64,000 nt of DNA, taken from positions 4,801,501 through 4,865,500 of the forward strand of contig JAUCFP010000006.1 of assembly GCA_030348385.1 (NCBI GenBank), written 5' to 3'. Source of the stretch: Cytobacillus sp. NJ13 (GTDB taxonomy: Bacteria > Bacillota > Bacilli > Bacillales > Cytobacillaceae). This document shows positions 50,159 through 59,218 of this stretch, piece by piece (the stretch's first letter is position 1; every line of letters starts with the position of its first letter). Below the pieces are notes generated by a model. That model was not told the DNA's origin and did no database searches. It saw nothing but the letters and a program-made list of their open reading frames with translations. The position numbers and the translations under genes were made by a program.

Positions 50159-51787
50159 GTGGAACTAAATGTTCAGCAAATGCTATTTGAATTTTTTGGC
50201 GGACTTGGTATCTTCCTTTATGGAATCAAGTTTATGGGTGATGGATTGCAAAAATCAGCTGGTGACCGGCTGAGGGACTTATTAGATCGTTTTACTACAA
50301 ATCCAATTATGGGTGTTCTGGCTGGAATGCTTGTAACCATGCTGATTCAGAGCAGTTCTGCAACTACAGTTATTACTGTCGGTTTGGTATCTGCGGGCTT
50401 CATGACTCTGCGCCAGGCAATTGGGGTGATCATGGGTGCCAATATAGGAACCACTGTAACAGCATTTATTATTGGTATTGATGTTGGAGAGTATGCTTTA
50501 CCAATTATTGCACTTGGTTCTATTTTATTATTTTTCTTTAAAAACCAGAAAGTCCATAATATCGGTCAAATTGTCTTTGGCTTTGGTGCATTATTCTATG
50601 GCCTTGAATTAATGAGCGGGGGAATGAAGCCTCTTCATTCATTGGAAGCTTTTCATGACTTGACCGTAAGCATGAGTTCAAATCCAATTCTAGGTGTGGT
50701 TGTCGGAACAGTGTTTACTGTTATAGTTCAGAGCTCAAGTGCCACAATCGGCATTCTTCAAGGGTTGTTTTCTGAAGAGCTGATTAACCTGGATGCGGCA
50801 TTGCCGGTTCTGTTTGGAGATAATATTGGAACGACGATTACAGCGGTATTAGCTGCAATTGGAGCGTCTGTTGCTGCAAGAAGAGCTGCAGCCGTGCACG
50901 TATTGTTTAACTTAATTGGTACTACTATCTTCTTGATACTATTAAAGCCGTTTACATTATTGATTGAAACACTGCAGGGGAAAATGGATTTAAATCCTGA
51001 GATGACCATTGCCTTTGCGCATGGAATTTTTAATAGCACTAATACACTTATTCAGCTGCCTTTTGTAGCAGTGCTGGCATGGATTGTAACCAAGCTTATT
51101 CCGGGAGAAGATGCAGTTGCTGAATATAAAGCAAAACATCTGGATCCTGTTTTTATAGAACAATCCCCTTCGATTGCACTTGGACAAGCTAAAGAAGAAG
51201 TGCTTCGCATGGGAGCATTCTCAGTACGGGGACTGGAAGAAACGGTTCAATATTTGAAAACCGGCAATCAAAAACATTCCGAAAGTGCATACCAGTTAGA
51301 GGACGCGATCAATAATCTAGACCGCAAAATTACGGATTACCTGATTAAGCTATCTACAAGTTCACTTTCAGCACATGAGTCTGCTGAGCACACTGTGCTG
51401 ATGGATACGGTAAGAGATATTGAGCGTATCGGTGACCATTTCGAAAATGTAATAGAACTGATTGATTATAAACAGGCAAATAAAGTGTCCATTACTGATT
51501 CAGCTATGGCTGATTTAGAACAAATGTTCAAATTGACCATTTCTACTGTAAAAGAAGCTCTTCAGGCACTGGACCATAATGATAAAATTGCTGCAGAGCA
51601 TGTTGTAAAAAAAGAAGAAGAGATAGACAAGATGGAAAGAAAGCTTCGCAAACAGCATATTCTTCGTCTGAATGAAGGAGTCTGCTCTGGCCAGGCCGGC
51701 ATTGTGTATGTAGACATTGTCAGCAACCTTGAGCGTATCGGCGATCACGCGGTGAATATTGCTGAAGCTGTTTTAGGAGAAGAATAA
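50159..51787 (+). CDS. Na/Pi cotransporter family protein with C-terminal PhoU-like domain
   Basis: Membrane protein of 542 residues. The first 310 residues contain two PF02690 repeats with QSSSATTVITVGLV and QSSSATIGILQGLF, each followed by NIGTT(V/I)TA. The last 190 residues are a cytoplasmic four-helix PhoU-like region (ERIGDHFENVIEL and ERIGDHAVNIAEA). The start is GTG at 50159 with AGGGG upstream. Phosphate symport is the family role; the fused PhoU-like tail suggests self-regulation. Not at this place in B. subtilis, and bounded downstream by a family B repeat. Confidence 0.9.
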   Translation: MELNVQQMLFEFFGGLGIFLYGIKFMGDGLQKSAGDRLRDLLDRFTTNPIMGVLAGMLVTMLIQSSSATTVITVGLVSAGFMTLRQAIGVIMGANIGTTVTAFIIGIDVGEYALPIIALGSILLFFFKNQKVHNIGQIVFGFGALFYGLELMSGGMKPLHSLEAFHDLTVSMSSNPILGVVVGTVFTVIVQSSSATIGILQGLFSEELINLDAALPVLFGDNIGTTITAVLAAIGASVAARRAAAVHVLFNLIGTTIFLILLKPFTLLIETLQGKMDLNPEMTIAFAHGIFNSTNTLIQLPFVAVLAWIVTKLIPGEDAVAEYKAKHLDPVFIEQSPSIALGQAKEEVLRMGAFSVRGLEETVQYLKTGNQKHSESAYQLEDAINNLDRKITDYLIKLSTSSLSAHESAEHTVLMDTVRDIERIGDHFENVIELIDYKQANKVSITDSAMADLEQMFKLTISTVKEALQALDHNDKIAAEHVVKKEEEIDKMERKLRKQHILRLNEGVCSGQAGIVYVDIVSNLERIGDHAVNIAEAVLGEE

Positions 51788-51793
51788 GTGGTA

Positions 51794-51830
51794 AAATAAG
51801 CAAGGGGAAATCCCTTGCTTATTTATTTTA
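51794..51830 (+). terminator. Terminator after the Na/Pi-PhoU gene
   Basis: AAATAAGCAAGGG/CCCTTGCTTATTT stem with GAAAT loop, then ATTTTATT. Confidence 0.85.
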
Positions 51831-51858
51831 TTAAAAGAATGTATAAATTCTGAAGTTA

Positions 51859-51930
51859 GATAACTGTCTAGCGCAAGCAGCATACCCCCTCGAGCTGTCG
51901 GGGGTGGGCAAGGCGCTTGCGCTTTTCGAG
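51859..51930 (-). repeat. Interspersed hairpin repeat, family B, copy B3
   Basis: Reads AAAAGCGCAAGCGCC...TAGACAGTTATC on the minus strand. GCGCAAGC (51871-51878) pairs with GCTTGCGC (51915-51922); an inner ACCCCC (51884-51889) pairs with GGGGGT (51900-51905). It lies between the Na/Pi-PhoU gene and yqgC. Confidence 0.75.
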
Positions 51931-51944
51931 AAAGGGTGCTGATC

Positions 51945-52427
51945 ATGGAGATAATTTATTGGACGCTGATCATTCTGTTATTTATTATCGCTTTTGCGGG
52001 CCTGGTTTTTCCGATAATTCCAAGTGTGCTGTTTTTGCTGGGCGGTTTTATCCTGTATGGAATTCTTTTTTCTTTCGAACCTTTTAACTGGCTTTTCTGG
52101 ACGATTCAGGTGCTATTTGTCCTGCTGCTATTTGGTGCAGACTACGTAGCAAATATGATTGGGGTAAAAAAGTATGGCGGCTCAAAAGCGGGTGTCTGGG
52201 GAAGCACAATCGGTCTGCTGGCAGGTCCATTTGTCATCCCTGTATTGGGAATATTAATTGGGCCTTTTTTGGGTGCGGTCATTGCAGAACTCGCAGTAAA
52301 TAAGGCCAGCTTCAATGATGCAGTGAAAATCGGTTTTGGATCGGTAATCGGCTTTGTCAGCAGTGCAGCAGCCAAAGCGGTAATTCAAGGGGTAATGATT
52401 ATTTATTTTCTATTTGTGGTCCTTTGA
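51945..52427 (+). CDS. yqgC: DUF456 family membrane protein YqgC
   Basis: Very hydrophobic protein of 160 residues, about five membrane helices, with the glycine-rich GSKAGVWGSTIGLLAGPFVIPVLGILIGPFLGAVIAEL core that defines DUF456. ATG at 51945 has AAAGGGTG upstream; the frame is open 9 nt above but starts there are weaker. Function unknown. It precedes sodA, as in B. subtilis, although separated by about 210 nt with a palindrome near sodA. Confidence 0.88.
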   Translation: MEIIYWTLIILLFIIAFAGLVFPIIPSVLFLLGGFILYGILFSFEPFNWLFWTIQVLFVLLLFGADYVANMIGVKKYGGSKAGVWGSTIGLLAGPFVIPVLGILIGPFLGAVIAELAVNKASFNDAVKIGFGSVIGFVSSAAAKAVIQGVMIIYFLFVVL

Positions 52428-52549
52428 GGACCCGCTTGAATGGTTAGAATTTGATGGAATAATAAAAACGAGTTTGGATATTGTATATATGTAGCAAAGC
52501 ATTTTGTTTGAAACAAAAAACCAACTTTGGTAATCTTAAACTAAAGACC

Positions 52550-52564
52550 TTAGAAACATTCTAA
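52550..52564 (+). promoter_or_regulatory. Palindrome upstream of sodA
   Basis: Perfect TTAGAA-ACA-TTCTAA, with a nearby overlapping TTCT...AGAA. Operator-like, but it does not match PerR, Fur or MntR boxes closely. No convincing -35/-10 pair was placed in this 209-nt gap. Confidence 0.3.
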
Positions 52565-52636
52565 AATCAGAATTTTATAAATGATTGAAGTGTTTCAGGG
52601 GCTTACTAAAACAGATACATAGGGAGGAATTTTATT

Positions 52637-53245
52637 ATGGCATTCGAATTACCGCAATTACCTTACGCTTATGATGCATTGGAGCCAAACATCGACAAAG
52701 AAACGATGAATATTCATCATACAAAGCATCACAATACTTATGTAACAAACCTTAACAATGCTTTAGAAGGAAACGAAGAGCTTCTTTCTAAAACTGTTGA
52801 AGAAGTAGTTTCTAACCTGGATGCCGTACCTGAAGCTGTTCGCACTGCAGTACGAAACAACGGCGGCGGCCATGCAAACCATTCTCTATTCTGGCAGATC
52901 ATTTCTCCAAATGGCGGCGGTGAGCCTACAGGTGAATTAGCAGACGCTATCAGCAGTAAATTCGGAAGCTATGACAGCTTCAAAGAAGAATTTGCAAAAG
53001 CAGCTACAACTCGCTTCGGTTCTGGCTGGGCTTGGCTGGCAGTAAACAATGGCGAATTGGAAGTAACTAGCACACCTAACCAGGATTCTCCTTTAATGGA
53101 AGGCAAGACTCCAATCCTTGGCCTTGATGTTTGGGAGCATGCTTACTACTTAAAATATCAAAACCGCCGTCCTGAATATATCAATTCTTTCTGGAATGTT
53201 GTTAATTGGGATGAGGTTTCTAAGCGTTACAGCGCAGCAAAATAA
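52637..53245 (+). CDS. sodA: Superoxide dismutase (Mn/Fe family)
   Basis: Superoxide dismutase of 202 residues that converts superoxide to oxygen and hydrogen peroxide in the cytoplasm. Metal ligands: His in MNIHHTKHH (about residue 28), His in [11 protein letters not shown] (about 82), and Asp and His in [15 protein letters not shown] (about 164-168). Gly/Trp context and LNNALEGN spacing fit the manganese type, as SodA of B. subtilis. AGGGAGGAATTTT precedes the ATG. A bidirectional-looking terminator follows. Confidence 0.97.
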   Translation: MAFELPQLPYAYDALEPNIDKETMNIHHTKHHNTYVTNLNNALEGNEELLSKTVEEVVSNLDAVPEAVRTAVRNNGGGHANHSLFWQIISPNGGGEPTGELADAISSKFGSYDSFKEEFAKAATTRFGSGWAWLAVNNGELEVTSTPNQDSPLMEGKTPILGLDVWEHAYYLKYQNRRPEYINSFWNVVNWDEVSKRYSAAK

Positions 53246-53257
53246 TAAAATCAAAAA

Positions 53258-53288
53258 GCACGGCGGATTACATCTGCCGTGTTTTTTT
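53258..53288 (+). terminator. Terminator after sodA
   Basis: GCACGGCGGA/TCTGCCGTGT stem with ATTACA-type loop and seven T. Confidence 0.9.
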
Positions 53289-53355
53289 GTTCTTGAATTA
53301 AGAGCTATTCTGCTAATTTCTAAATCATTGCATAACCGCACTTGCTTTGTAGGAG

Positions 53356-53388
53356 ACTACCCTTAGAACCAAAGGGGAGTTTTTTTTT
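53356..53388 (+). terminator. Terminator-like hairpin overlapping the yqgE ribosome-binding site
   Basis: ACTACCCTT pairs with AAGGGGAGT (one mismatch) around AGAACCA, then nine T, and the yqgE ATG follows at once. The yqgE Shine-Dalgarno AAAGGGGAG (53371-53379) is the 3' arm. Confidence 0.6.
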
Positions 53389-54606
53389 ATGAGCAGATTT
53401 AAAAAACTGATCGGTGATGTGGATTTAACGAAAGATTTAACATTGCTTTTATTTATAGGGGGGCTGTATTCTTTAAGTGCTGCCCTTTCTAACACATTTG
53501 TAAATATTTATCTCTGGAAGCAGTCTGGCGAGTTCAGCGATCTTGCTTTATATAACTTGGCCATTGTGGTTCTTCAGCCTTTGACGTTTATCCTGGCAGG
53601 GAGATGGGCGAAAAAAATTGACCGTGTCATTGTACTGAGAATCGGTGTAATTTTTTTGGCACTATTTTATCTGACAGTGCTTTTCATTGGAACGAATGCC
53701 TCAAAATTTCTATTGCTTCTAGGGGCTCTGCTGGGAGTCGGGTATGGGTTCTACTGGCTTGCTTTCAATGTACTTACTTTTGAAATAACTGAGCCGGAGA
53801 ATCGCGATTTCTTTAATGGCTTCCTTGGAATACTAACATCCGTGGGGGGTATGATTGGACCGATAGCAGCGGGTTTCATTATTTCAAGGATGGAAAAGTT
53901 CACGGGATATTCCGTTATCTTCGGCATCTCACTGACGCTTTTTTCAATAGCCGTCTTTTTAAGCTTTTTTCTTAAAAGGCGGCCAGCTGATGGGAGGTAT
54001 TTATTTGGAAGAATCCTGGCAGAACGAAAAAACAGCCTGAACTGGCGAATGATTACGAATGCCCATTTTTTTCAGGGTCTCAGAGAGGGAACCTTTATTT
54101 TTGTCATATCAGTTTATGTTTTTATTTCAACTGGCAGTGAACTGGCTCTTGGTACATACGGATTGGTCAACTCAAGTATATCTTTTTTGGGGTATTTTCT
54201 TGTATCAAGGCTTTTAAAGAAGGAGTATCGGAAAAGGGCCATACTTATAGGCGGGTTATTACTGTATGGTGCCATTTTCTTTATCGTTTTTGAGGTTACG
54301 TATCCAAAGCTGCTGATGTATGCAGCCGCTATTGCTATAGCGTATCCTCTCCTGCTTGTGCCATATATCTCATTGACATATGATGTCATTGGCAGAGGCT
54401 GGAAGGCTGCAGAGATGAGAATTGAGTATATCGTAGTAAGGGAAATCTTCTTAAATGCAGGACGTGTAGTATCCATTTTAAGTTTTTTAGCTGCGGTATC
54501 TTTTTTCAATGAAGAAAAAAGCATCCCTATTCTTCTCTTAATCATTGGGGCCGGACATTCGGTCATATATTTCTTCGTCAGGAAAATACAATTTCAGTCT
54601 GCATGA
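53389..54606 (+). CDS. yqgE: MFS transporter YqgE
   Basis: Major facilitator superfamily protein of 405 residues with about twelve membrane helices. The loop between helices 2 and 3 (LAGRWAKKIDRVIVLRIG) carries the usual MFS basic/Asp pattern. Substrate unknown; B. subtilis YqgE is the positional homolog, between sodA and pbpA. ATG at 53389; its ribosome site is buried in a terminator-like hairpin. Central loop between helices 6 and 7 is long and basic. Confidence 0.88.
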   Translation: MSRFKKLIGDVDLTKDLTLLLFIGGLYSLSAALSNTFVNIYLWKQSGEFSDLALYNLAIVVLQPLTFILAGRWAKKIDRVIVLRIGVIFLALFYLTVLFIGTNASKFLLLLGALLGVGYGFYWLAFNVLTFEITEPENRDFFNGFLGILTSVGGMIGPIAAGFIISRMEKFTGYSVIFGISLTLFSIAVFLSFFLKRRPADGRYLFGRILAERKNSLNWRMITNAHFFQGLREGTFIFVISVYVFISTGSELALGTYGLVNSSISFLGYFLVSRLLKKEYRKRAILIGGLLLYGAIFFIVFEVTYPKLLMYAAAIAIAYPLLLVPYISLTYDVIGRGWKAAEMRIEYIVVREIFLNAGRVVSILSFLAAVSFFNEEKSIPILLLIIGAGHSVIYFFVRKIQFQSA

Positions 54607-54633
54607 GAGAGAGGAAATCCTCTCTCTTTTTTT
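54605..54633 (+). terminator. Terminator after yqgE
   Basis: GAGAGAGGA/TCCTCTCTC stem with AAA loop and seven T; it starts within the yqgE stop region. Confidence 0.92.
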
Positions 54634-54736
54634 ACCAGAAAAATATCTCTGTCGAAAAAGGGTTCTTTATAGAATTTATTGCTATTTTCTTTTAGAATGG
54701 GATTATGAGACTTTTTTAAAGGAAGTGTGCGTAATT

Positions 54737-56920
54737 TTGAATAGGAAGAAAAAGAAGAAGACCCATGTTCCTTTCCGTCTGAATATGCTCTTCTTTGCTG
54801 TGTTTTTATTGTTCTCCATGCTGATCCTCAGGCTTGGGATGGTTCAGATTGTTTACGGTGACGATTATAAGCGTGAGATTGAAAGAACGGAAGATGTTAC
54901 AGTCAACAGCCCGGTGCCGAGAGGAAAGATGTTTGACAGAAATGGCCAGGTGATTGTCGATAATACTCCGCAAAATGCCATCACATTTACTAATAATGGA
55001 TACAAGCAGGACGAAATGCTTGAGGTGGCAGAAAGGCTGGCCAAGCTCATACACAAAGATACCGAAAAGGTTCAGGAACGCGATAAAAAAGATTACTGGA
55101 TTATGAAAAATCCTGAAGAGGCTGAAAAAAAGATCTCTAAAAAAGACAAAGAAGAGCTTGAAAAGAAGTATGAAGGCGACCAGAAAGAATTGGACAAAGC
55201 CATCTACCAGCTAACATTGGATCGAATTACAGAAGATGAATTAAGCGAATTGACAAAAGATGATCTTGAAATACTTGCCATCTACAGAGAGTTTACAAGC
55301 GGATATGCATTAACACCGCAAATTGTCAAAAATAAAGGAGTCACTCCTGAGGAATTCGCAGTTGTCAGCGAAAATCTTCAAATTCTTCAGGGTGTTGATA
55401 CAACAACCGATTGGGAAAGGTATTATGCCTTCGGAGATACATTAAAATCAGTGCTGGGTAATGTGACAAGCTCTGATGAAGGGCTGCCGGCTGAGCAGCT
55501 TGAATACTATATGGCCCGTGATTACAGCCGCAATGACCGTGTAGGAAAAAGTTATATTGAGATGCAATACGAAGAAGTGCTTCACGGCCAAAAGGCAAAA
55601 GTGAAAAATATTACAGATAAGGCCGGAAATGTTCTTGAAACTGTACCCATCACTGATGGACAAAGAGGAAAGGACCTTGTTCTGAGCATAGATATGGATC
55701 TTCAGAAAGAAGTCGAGAAAATCATTGAAGAAGAATTGCGTGAAGCCAAGGCATCTGCAGGTACTGCATTACTGGACAGAGCATATGTAGTGCTGATGGA
55801 TCCTCATTCCGGAGAGGTTCTTTCAATGGCCGGCAAAAAGATTGTGAAGGATAAAGAGACTGGCCAATCAGTCATGCAGGACGATGCATTGGGCAATATC
55901 ACTACTACTTATAATGTGGGTTCTGCTGTGAAGGGCGCTACAATTCTTACCGGATATAAAACGGGTGCTATTACTCCGGGGACCGTTTTTTACGACCGGC
56001 CTTTAAAAATAAAAGGAACACCAGTAAAAAAATCCTGGAGAAATTTTGGTCCTTTAAATGATATTAATGCGCTTAAATATTCTTCCAACGTTTATATGTT
56101 TGAAACTGTCATCAATATAGGCGGCGGGAAATATGAGTATGAACAGCCATTGCGGATAAATGAAGAAGCTTTTAATACTGTAAGGGATTCCTTCGCTCAA
56201 TTCGGGCTTGGGGTACGGACAGGAATTGATTTGCCGAATGAGCAAACAGGCTTTAAAGGGACGAGTACATTGCCTGGTTTCATGCTTGACTTATCGATTG
56301 GCCAGTACGATACCTATTCCAATATGCAGCTTGCCCAATATGTTTCGGTCATTGCCAATGGCGGAAATAGGATGGAGCCTCATATTGTTAAGGAAATCCG
56401 TGAGCCATTGATGGAAAATCAAGAACTTGGCCCTATTGTTCAGGAAATGGAGCCAAAGGTCCTTAATCGGGTTGAACTGGAAGAGGGATGGATGGACCGG
56501 GTCCAGGAAGGCTTCCGAAGAGTCATGCAGGAAAAAGGCGGAACAGCATACGGTTTGTTTGGAAGTAAGGAATATAAGCCGGCAGGGAAAACCGGTACTG
56601 CCGAGGCATTTTACGATGGACCGCAACGCAGCAAGTTTGGCAAAGAGCCGCCGGAAGTGATGAACCTTAGTCTTGTAAGCTATGCACCGTCTGAAAACCC
56701 CGAGGTTGCTATGGCAGTGTTAGTTCCATGGGCTTACCAGGGAAGCGTAGACCACGGTGCCAATAAAGAAATTGGAGAGCGCGTCCTGGATGCTTATTTT
56801 GATCTTAAAAAGGAACGTCATAAAAAGGGCGATGATAGTGAAGAATCTGTTCAAAAAGTGGAAAATATAGATGATGTACTTGAAGGGCAGGAAGAGGCCC
56901 GCAAGGAAGAGGATGAATAA
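54737..56920 (+). CDS. pbpA: Penicillin-binding protein 2A (class B transpeptidase)
   Basis: Membrane-anchored class B PBP of 727 residues, transpeptidase for lateral wall synthesis. Short basic cytoplasmic start (NRKKKKKTHVPFRL), one membrane helix (about 22-42), PBP dimer domain (RGKMFDRNGQVIVDN), and a transpeptidase domain with S-x-x-K (GSAVKGA), S-x-N (SSN in KYSSNVYMF) and KTG (GKTGTAEAFY). The start is taken as TTG at 54737 from homology and GGAAG placement; GTG at 54725 is an alternative. Upstream open frame overlaps yqgE and is a shadow. C-terminus is acidic. Confidence 0.93.
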   Translation: MNRKKKKKTHVPFRLNMLFFAVFLLFSMLILRLGMVQIVYGDDYKREIERTEDVTVNSPVPRGKMFDRNGQVIVDNTPQNAITFTNNGYKQDEMLEVAERLAKLIHKDTEKVQERDKKDYWIMKNPEEAEKKISKKDKEELEKKYEGDQKELDKAIYQLTLDRITEDELSELTKDDLEILAIYREFTSGYALTPQIVKNKGVTPEEFAVVSENLQILQGVDTTTDWERYYAFGDTLKSVLGNVTSSDEGLPAEQLEYYMARDYSRNDRVGKSYIEMQYEEVLHGQKAKVKNITDKAGNVLETVPITDGQRGKDLVLSIDMDLQKEVEKIIEEELREAKASAGTALLDRAYVVLMDPHSGEVLSMAGKKIVKDKETGQSVMQDDALGNITTTYNVGSAVKGATILTGYKTGAITPGTVFYDRPLKIKGTPVKKSWRNFGPLNDINALKYSSNVYMFETVINIGGGKYEYEQPLRINEEAFNTVRDSFAQFGLGVRTGIDLPNEQTGFKGTSTLPGFMLDLSIGQYDTYSNMQLAQYVSVIANGGNRMEPHIVKEIREPLMENQELGPIVQEMEPKVLNRVELEEGWMDRVQEGFRRVMQEKGGTAYGLFGSKEYKPAGKTGTAEAFYDGPQRSKFGKEPPEVMNLSLVSYAPSENPEVAMAVLVPWAYQGSVDHGANKEIGERVLDAYFDLKKERHKKGDDSEESVQKVENIDDVLEGQEEARKEEDE

Positions 56921-56928
56921 GTGCTGCT

Positions 56929-56963
56929 AAACTGTCTCCCAATAAGGGGAGGCAGTTTTTTAT
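56929..56963 (+). terminator. Terminator after pbpA
   Basis: AACTGTCTCCC/GGGGAGGCAGTT stem, AATAA loop, six T. Confidence 0.92.
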
Positions 56964-57058
56964 TTCTCTTTTTATTATGAATTGCAACCCGGCTATGATG
57001 GAAAGATAAATTTATGTTATACCTCTTATTCGACATATTTACACAAGAATCGTCCACA

Positions 57059-57097
57059 TTTACAAAAGCTTTACAATCAGTTAAAACGGCGTTAACA
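57059..57097 (+). promoter_or_regulatory. PhoP box of the pst operon
   Basis: Four TT(A/T)A(C/A)A hexamers at exact 11-nt spacing: TTTACA (57059), TTTACA (57070), TTAAAA (57081), TTAACA (57092). An extra TTTACA occurs at 57038. A possible -10 TAATAC at 57112-57117 lies 14 nt after the last hexamer. This is a classic phosphate-starvation promoter bound by PhoP~P. Confidence 0.95.
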
Positions 57098-57159
57098 GTC
57101 AACCCTTATTCTAATACTCGTAGGACAAAACAACCAATTTTCTTAGGGGGAATTCAGGA

Positions 57160-58128
57160 ATGAAACGTCTTAAAAAAATGAGCCTGTTTTTAATGCTGGC
57201 AGCTGTGATGGTATTTACTGCAGCTTGCGGTGGCGGAGATACAAATGAAGGTGCAAGCGGGAATGGCGAAAATAGTGAAGAGCTGGAAGGCAGTGTTGTA
57301 ATAGATGGTTCTGGAACTGTTTATCCATTCATGGCACGCATGGCTGAAAATTATATGGGAGAACAAGAAAATGTCTCTGTAGAAGTTAGCCGCTCCGGAA
57401 CTTCAGCTGGCTTCAAGAAATTCCTTGCAGAAGACGGAACAGATTTTAACGATGCTTCCCGCCAAATCAAAGATGAAGAGAAAGCTTCAGCTGAAGAGCT
57501 TGGCATTGATGTACAGGAAATGAAGGTTGCTTTAGACGGTATAACAATTGTAATTAATAAAGAAAATGACTGGGCTGCTGAGCTTACACAGCAAGAAGTT
57601 GTCGATATCTTCCTTGCCAGTGCAGGAAAGAAAAAATGGTCAGATGTTCGCCCTGACTTCCCGGATGAAGAAATTCAAACTTATGGCCCAAATGAAAACC
57701 ATGGCACTTACGAATTTATGTTTGAAAATATTCTCGAAGAACAGGACCTTCCTGAAAATATCAACTTACAGCAGGACTACTCAACTTTAGTGGATCTTGT
57801 ATCTAAAGATAAAAACGCTATCGGATTCTTTGGCTTTGGATACTATGACAGCAACAAAGATAAATTGACTGCAGTAAAAGTTGACTTTGGAAATGGGCCA
57901 GTTGAGCCATCATTAGACACAATTAAAGAAGACGGAGATTATGCTCCATTTACTCGCCCGGTATTCACATACCTGAATACAAATATGGCGAAAGAAAAGC
58001 CGCAAGTCCTTGATTATGCTATCTATACAATGGAAAATGCACAGGATGTGGCAGCAGAAACTGGATTTGCTCCATTATCTGATGAAGATATCCAAGCTTC
58101 TCTAGATGCTTTGAACGGATTGAAGTAA
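57160..58128 (+). CDS. pstS: Phosphate ABC transporter substrate-binding lipoprotein PstS
   Basis: High-affinity phosphate-binding lipoprotein of 322 residues. Signal peptide with lipobox FTAAC (Cys at about residue 23), then a low-complexity linker and the periplasmic-type binding domain with DGSGTVYPF, SRSGTSAGF and the TYEFMFE region. ATG at 57160, TTAGGGGG upstream. First gene of the operon under the PhoP box. A small hairpin after it likely stabilises the pstS mRNA relative to the permease genes. Confidence 0.96.
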   Translation: MKRLKKMSLFLMLAAVMVFTAACGGGDTNEGASGNGENSEELEGSVVIDGSGTVYPFMARMAENYMGEQENVSVEVSRSGTSAGFKKFLAEDGTDFNDASRQIKDEEKASAEELGIDVQEMKVALDGITIVINKENDWAAELTQQEVVDIFLASAGKKKWSDVRPDFPDEEIQTYGPNENHGTYEFMFENILEEQDLPENINLQQDYSTLVDLVSKDKNAIGFFGFGYYDSNKDKLTAVKVDFGNGPVEPSLDTIKEDGDYAPFTRPVFTYLNTNMAKEKPQVLDYAIYTMENAQDVAAETGFAPLSDEDIQASLDALNGLK

Positions 58129-58150
58129 GTGTTAAAAGTGTTGAAAACGG

Positions 58151-58180
58151 GGAGATGAGAGGTTAGCCTTCTCATCTTCT
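58151..58180 (+). terminator. Intergenic hairpin between pstS and pstC
   Basis: AGATGAGA(GG)/(CC)TTCTCATCT stem, followed by TCTT. No long T-run, so likely an mRNA-stabilising or attenuating element. Confidence 0.55.
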
Positions 58181-58260
58181 TGTGGTGTTAAAAGTTTTTA
58201 TGCGGGTATATATGCTAAAAAGTTCTTCTATGGATGAGAGGGATGAAAGGGGTTTTACAC

Positions 58261-59217
58261 TTGGCAAAAAGCGCTGTTCACGATAACGACAAAAAGTTGA
58301 ATATACGTGAAATCATACAACAAAAGAAAAAATCTCGAAGTGTTAATAATTATACTGAAAAGTTAATTCCTAAAATTTTATTTGGTATCGCAGCAATCTC
58401 TGTTTTGACTACTATTGGAATTGTACTTACTTTAATTACGGAAACAATCGCCTTTTTCAAAGACGTTCCTTTTATAGATTTTTTTACAGGCACTGAATTA
58501 AAACCATTAGGTGCCAATGCTGTTTTTGGAGTTCTTCCTTTACTGACCGGAACAATCATTTCCACACTAATAGCCATGCTTGTTGCCATTCCGGTGGGAC
58601 TGATGACAGCGATATTTTTAAGTGAATATGCATCAGAAAAAACAAGAAAAATTTTAAAGCCGCTTCTTGAGATTCTGGCTGGCATTCCTACTATTGTTTA
58701 TGGATTTTTTGCATTTACATTTGTAACACCTTTACTAAGATCTTTTATTCCCGGCCTTGAACCAACAAATATTTTAAGCCCCGGGATTGTAATGGGAATC
58801 ATGATCATCCCAATGGTAGCGTCCCTTTCTGAAGATGCAATGAGTTCTGTACCTAATGCAATGAGAGAAGGTGCCCTTGCATTGGGCGCAACAAAACTTG
58901 AGGTGACCTGGAAAGTTGTTGTACCAGCAGCTATTTCGGGAATCATTGCTTCGTTTGTGTTAGGAATTTCTAGAGCAATCGGGGAAACGATGATCGTAAC
59001 CATTGCGAGCGGAAGTTCGAAAAACTTTACATTTGACGTTACTCAATCCATGCAGACAATGACTGCTTATATTGTGGAAGTAACAGGCGGGGAAGCAGCC
59101 GCAGGAACAACATTATATTACAGTCTTTATGCTGTTGCTATGACATTGTTTGTGTTTACGTTAATTATGAACCTTCTTGCTCAGTATATCTCTCGCAGGT
59201 TCAGGGAGGAATATTAA
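58261..59217 (+). CDS. pstC: Phosphate ABC transporter permease PstC
   Basis: Permease of 318 residues with about six membrane helices and the EAA loop (EDAMSSVPNAMREGALALGATKLEV... GISRAIGETM). The N-terminus is long and basic (DNDKKLNIREIIQQKKKSRS). The start is TTG at 58261 with AAAGGGG 8 nt upstream; ATGs at 58234 and 58243 in frame lack usable spacing. One nt separates it from pstA. Confidence 0.92.
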   Translation: MAKSAVHDNDKKLNIREIIQQKKKSRSVNNYTEKLIPKILFGIAAISVLTTIGIVLTLITETIAFFKDVPFIDFFTGTELKPLGANAVFGVLPLLTGTIISTLIAMLVAIPVGLMTAIFLSEYASEKTRKILKPLLEILAGIPTIVYGFFAFTFVTPLLRSFIPGLEPTNILSPGIVMGIMIIPMVASLSEDAMSSVPNAMREGALALGATKLEVTWKVVVPAAISGIIASFVLGISRAIGETMIVTIASGSSKNFTFDVTQSMQTMTAYIVEVTGGEAAAGTTLYYSLYAVAMTLFVFTLIMNLLAQYISRRFREEY

Positions 59218-59218
59218 T

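Noticed and set aside
54545..54736. Upstream extension of the pbpA reading frame
   Set aside because: Overlaps the end of yqgE and its terminator; not conserved in PBP2A.
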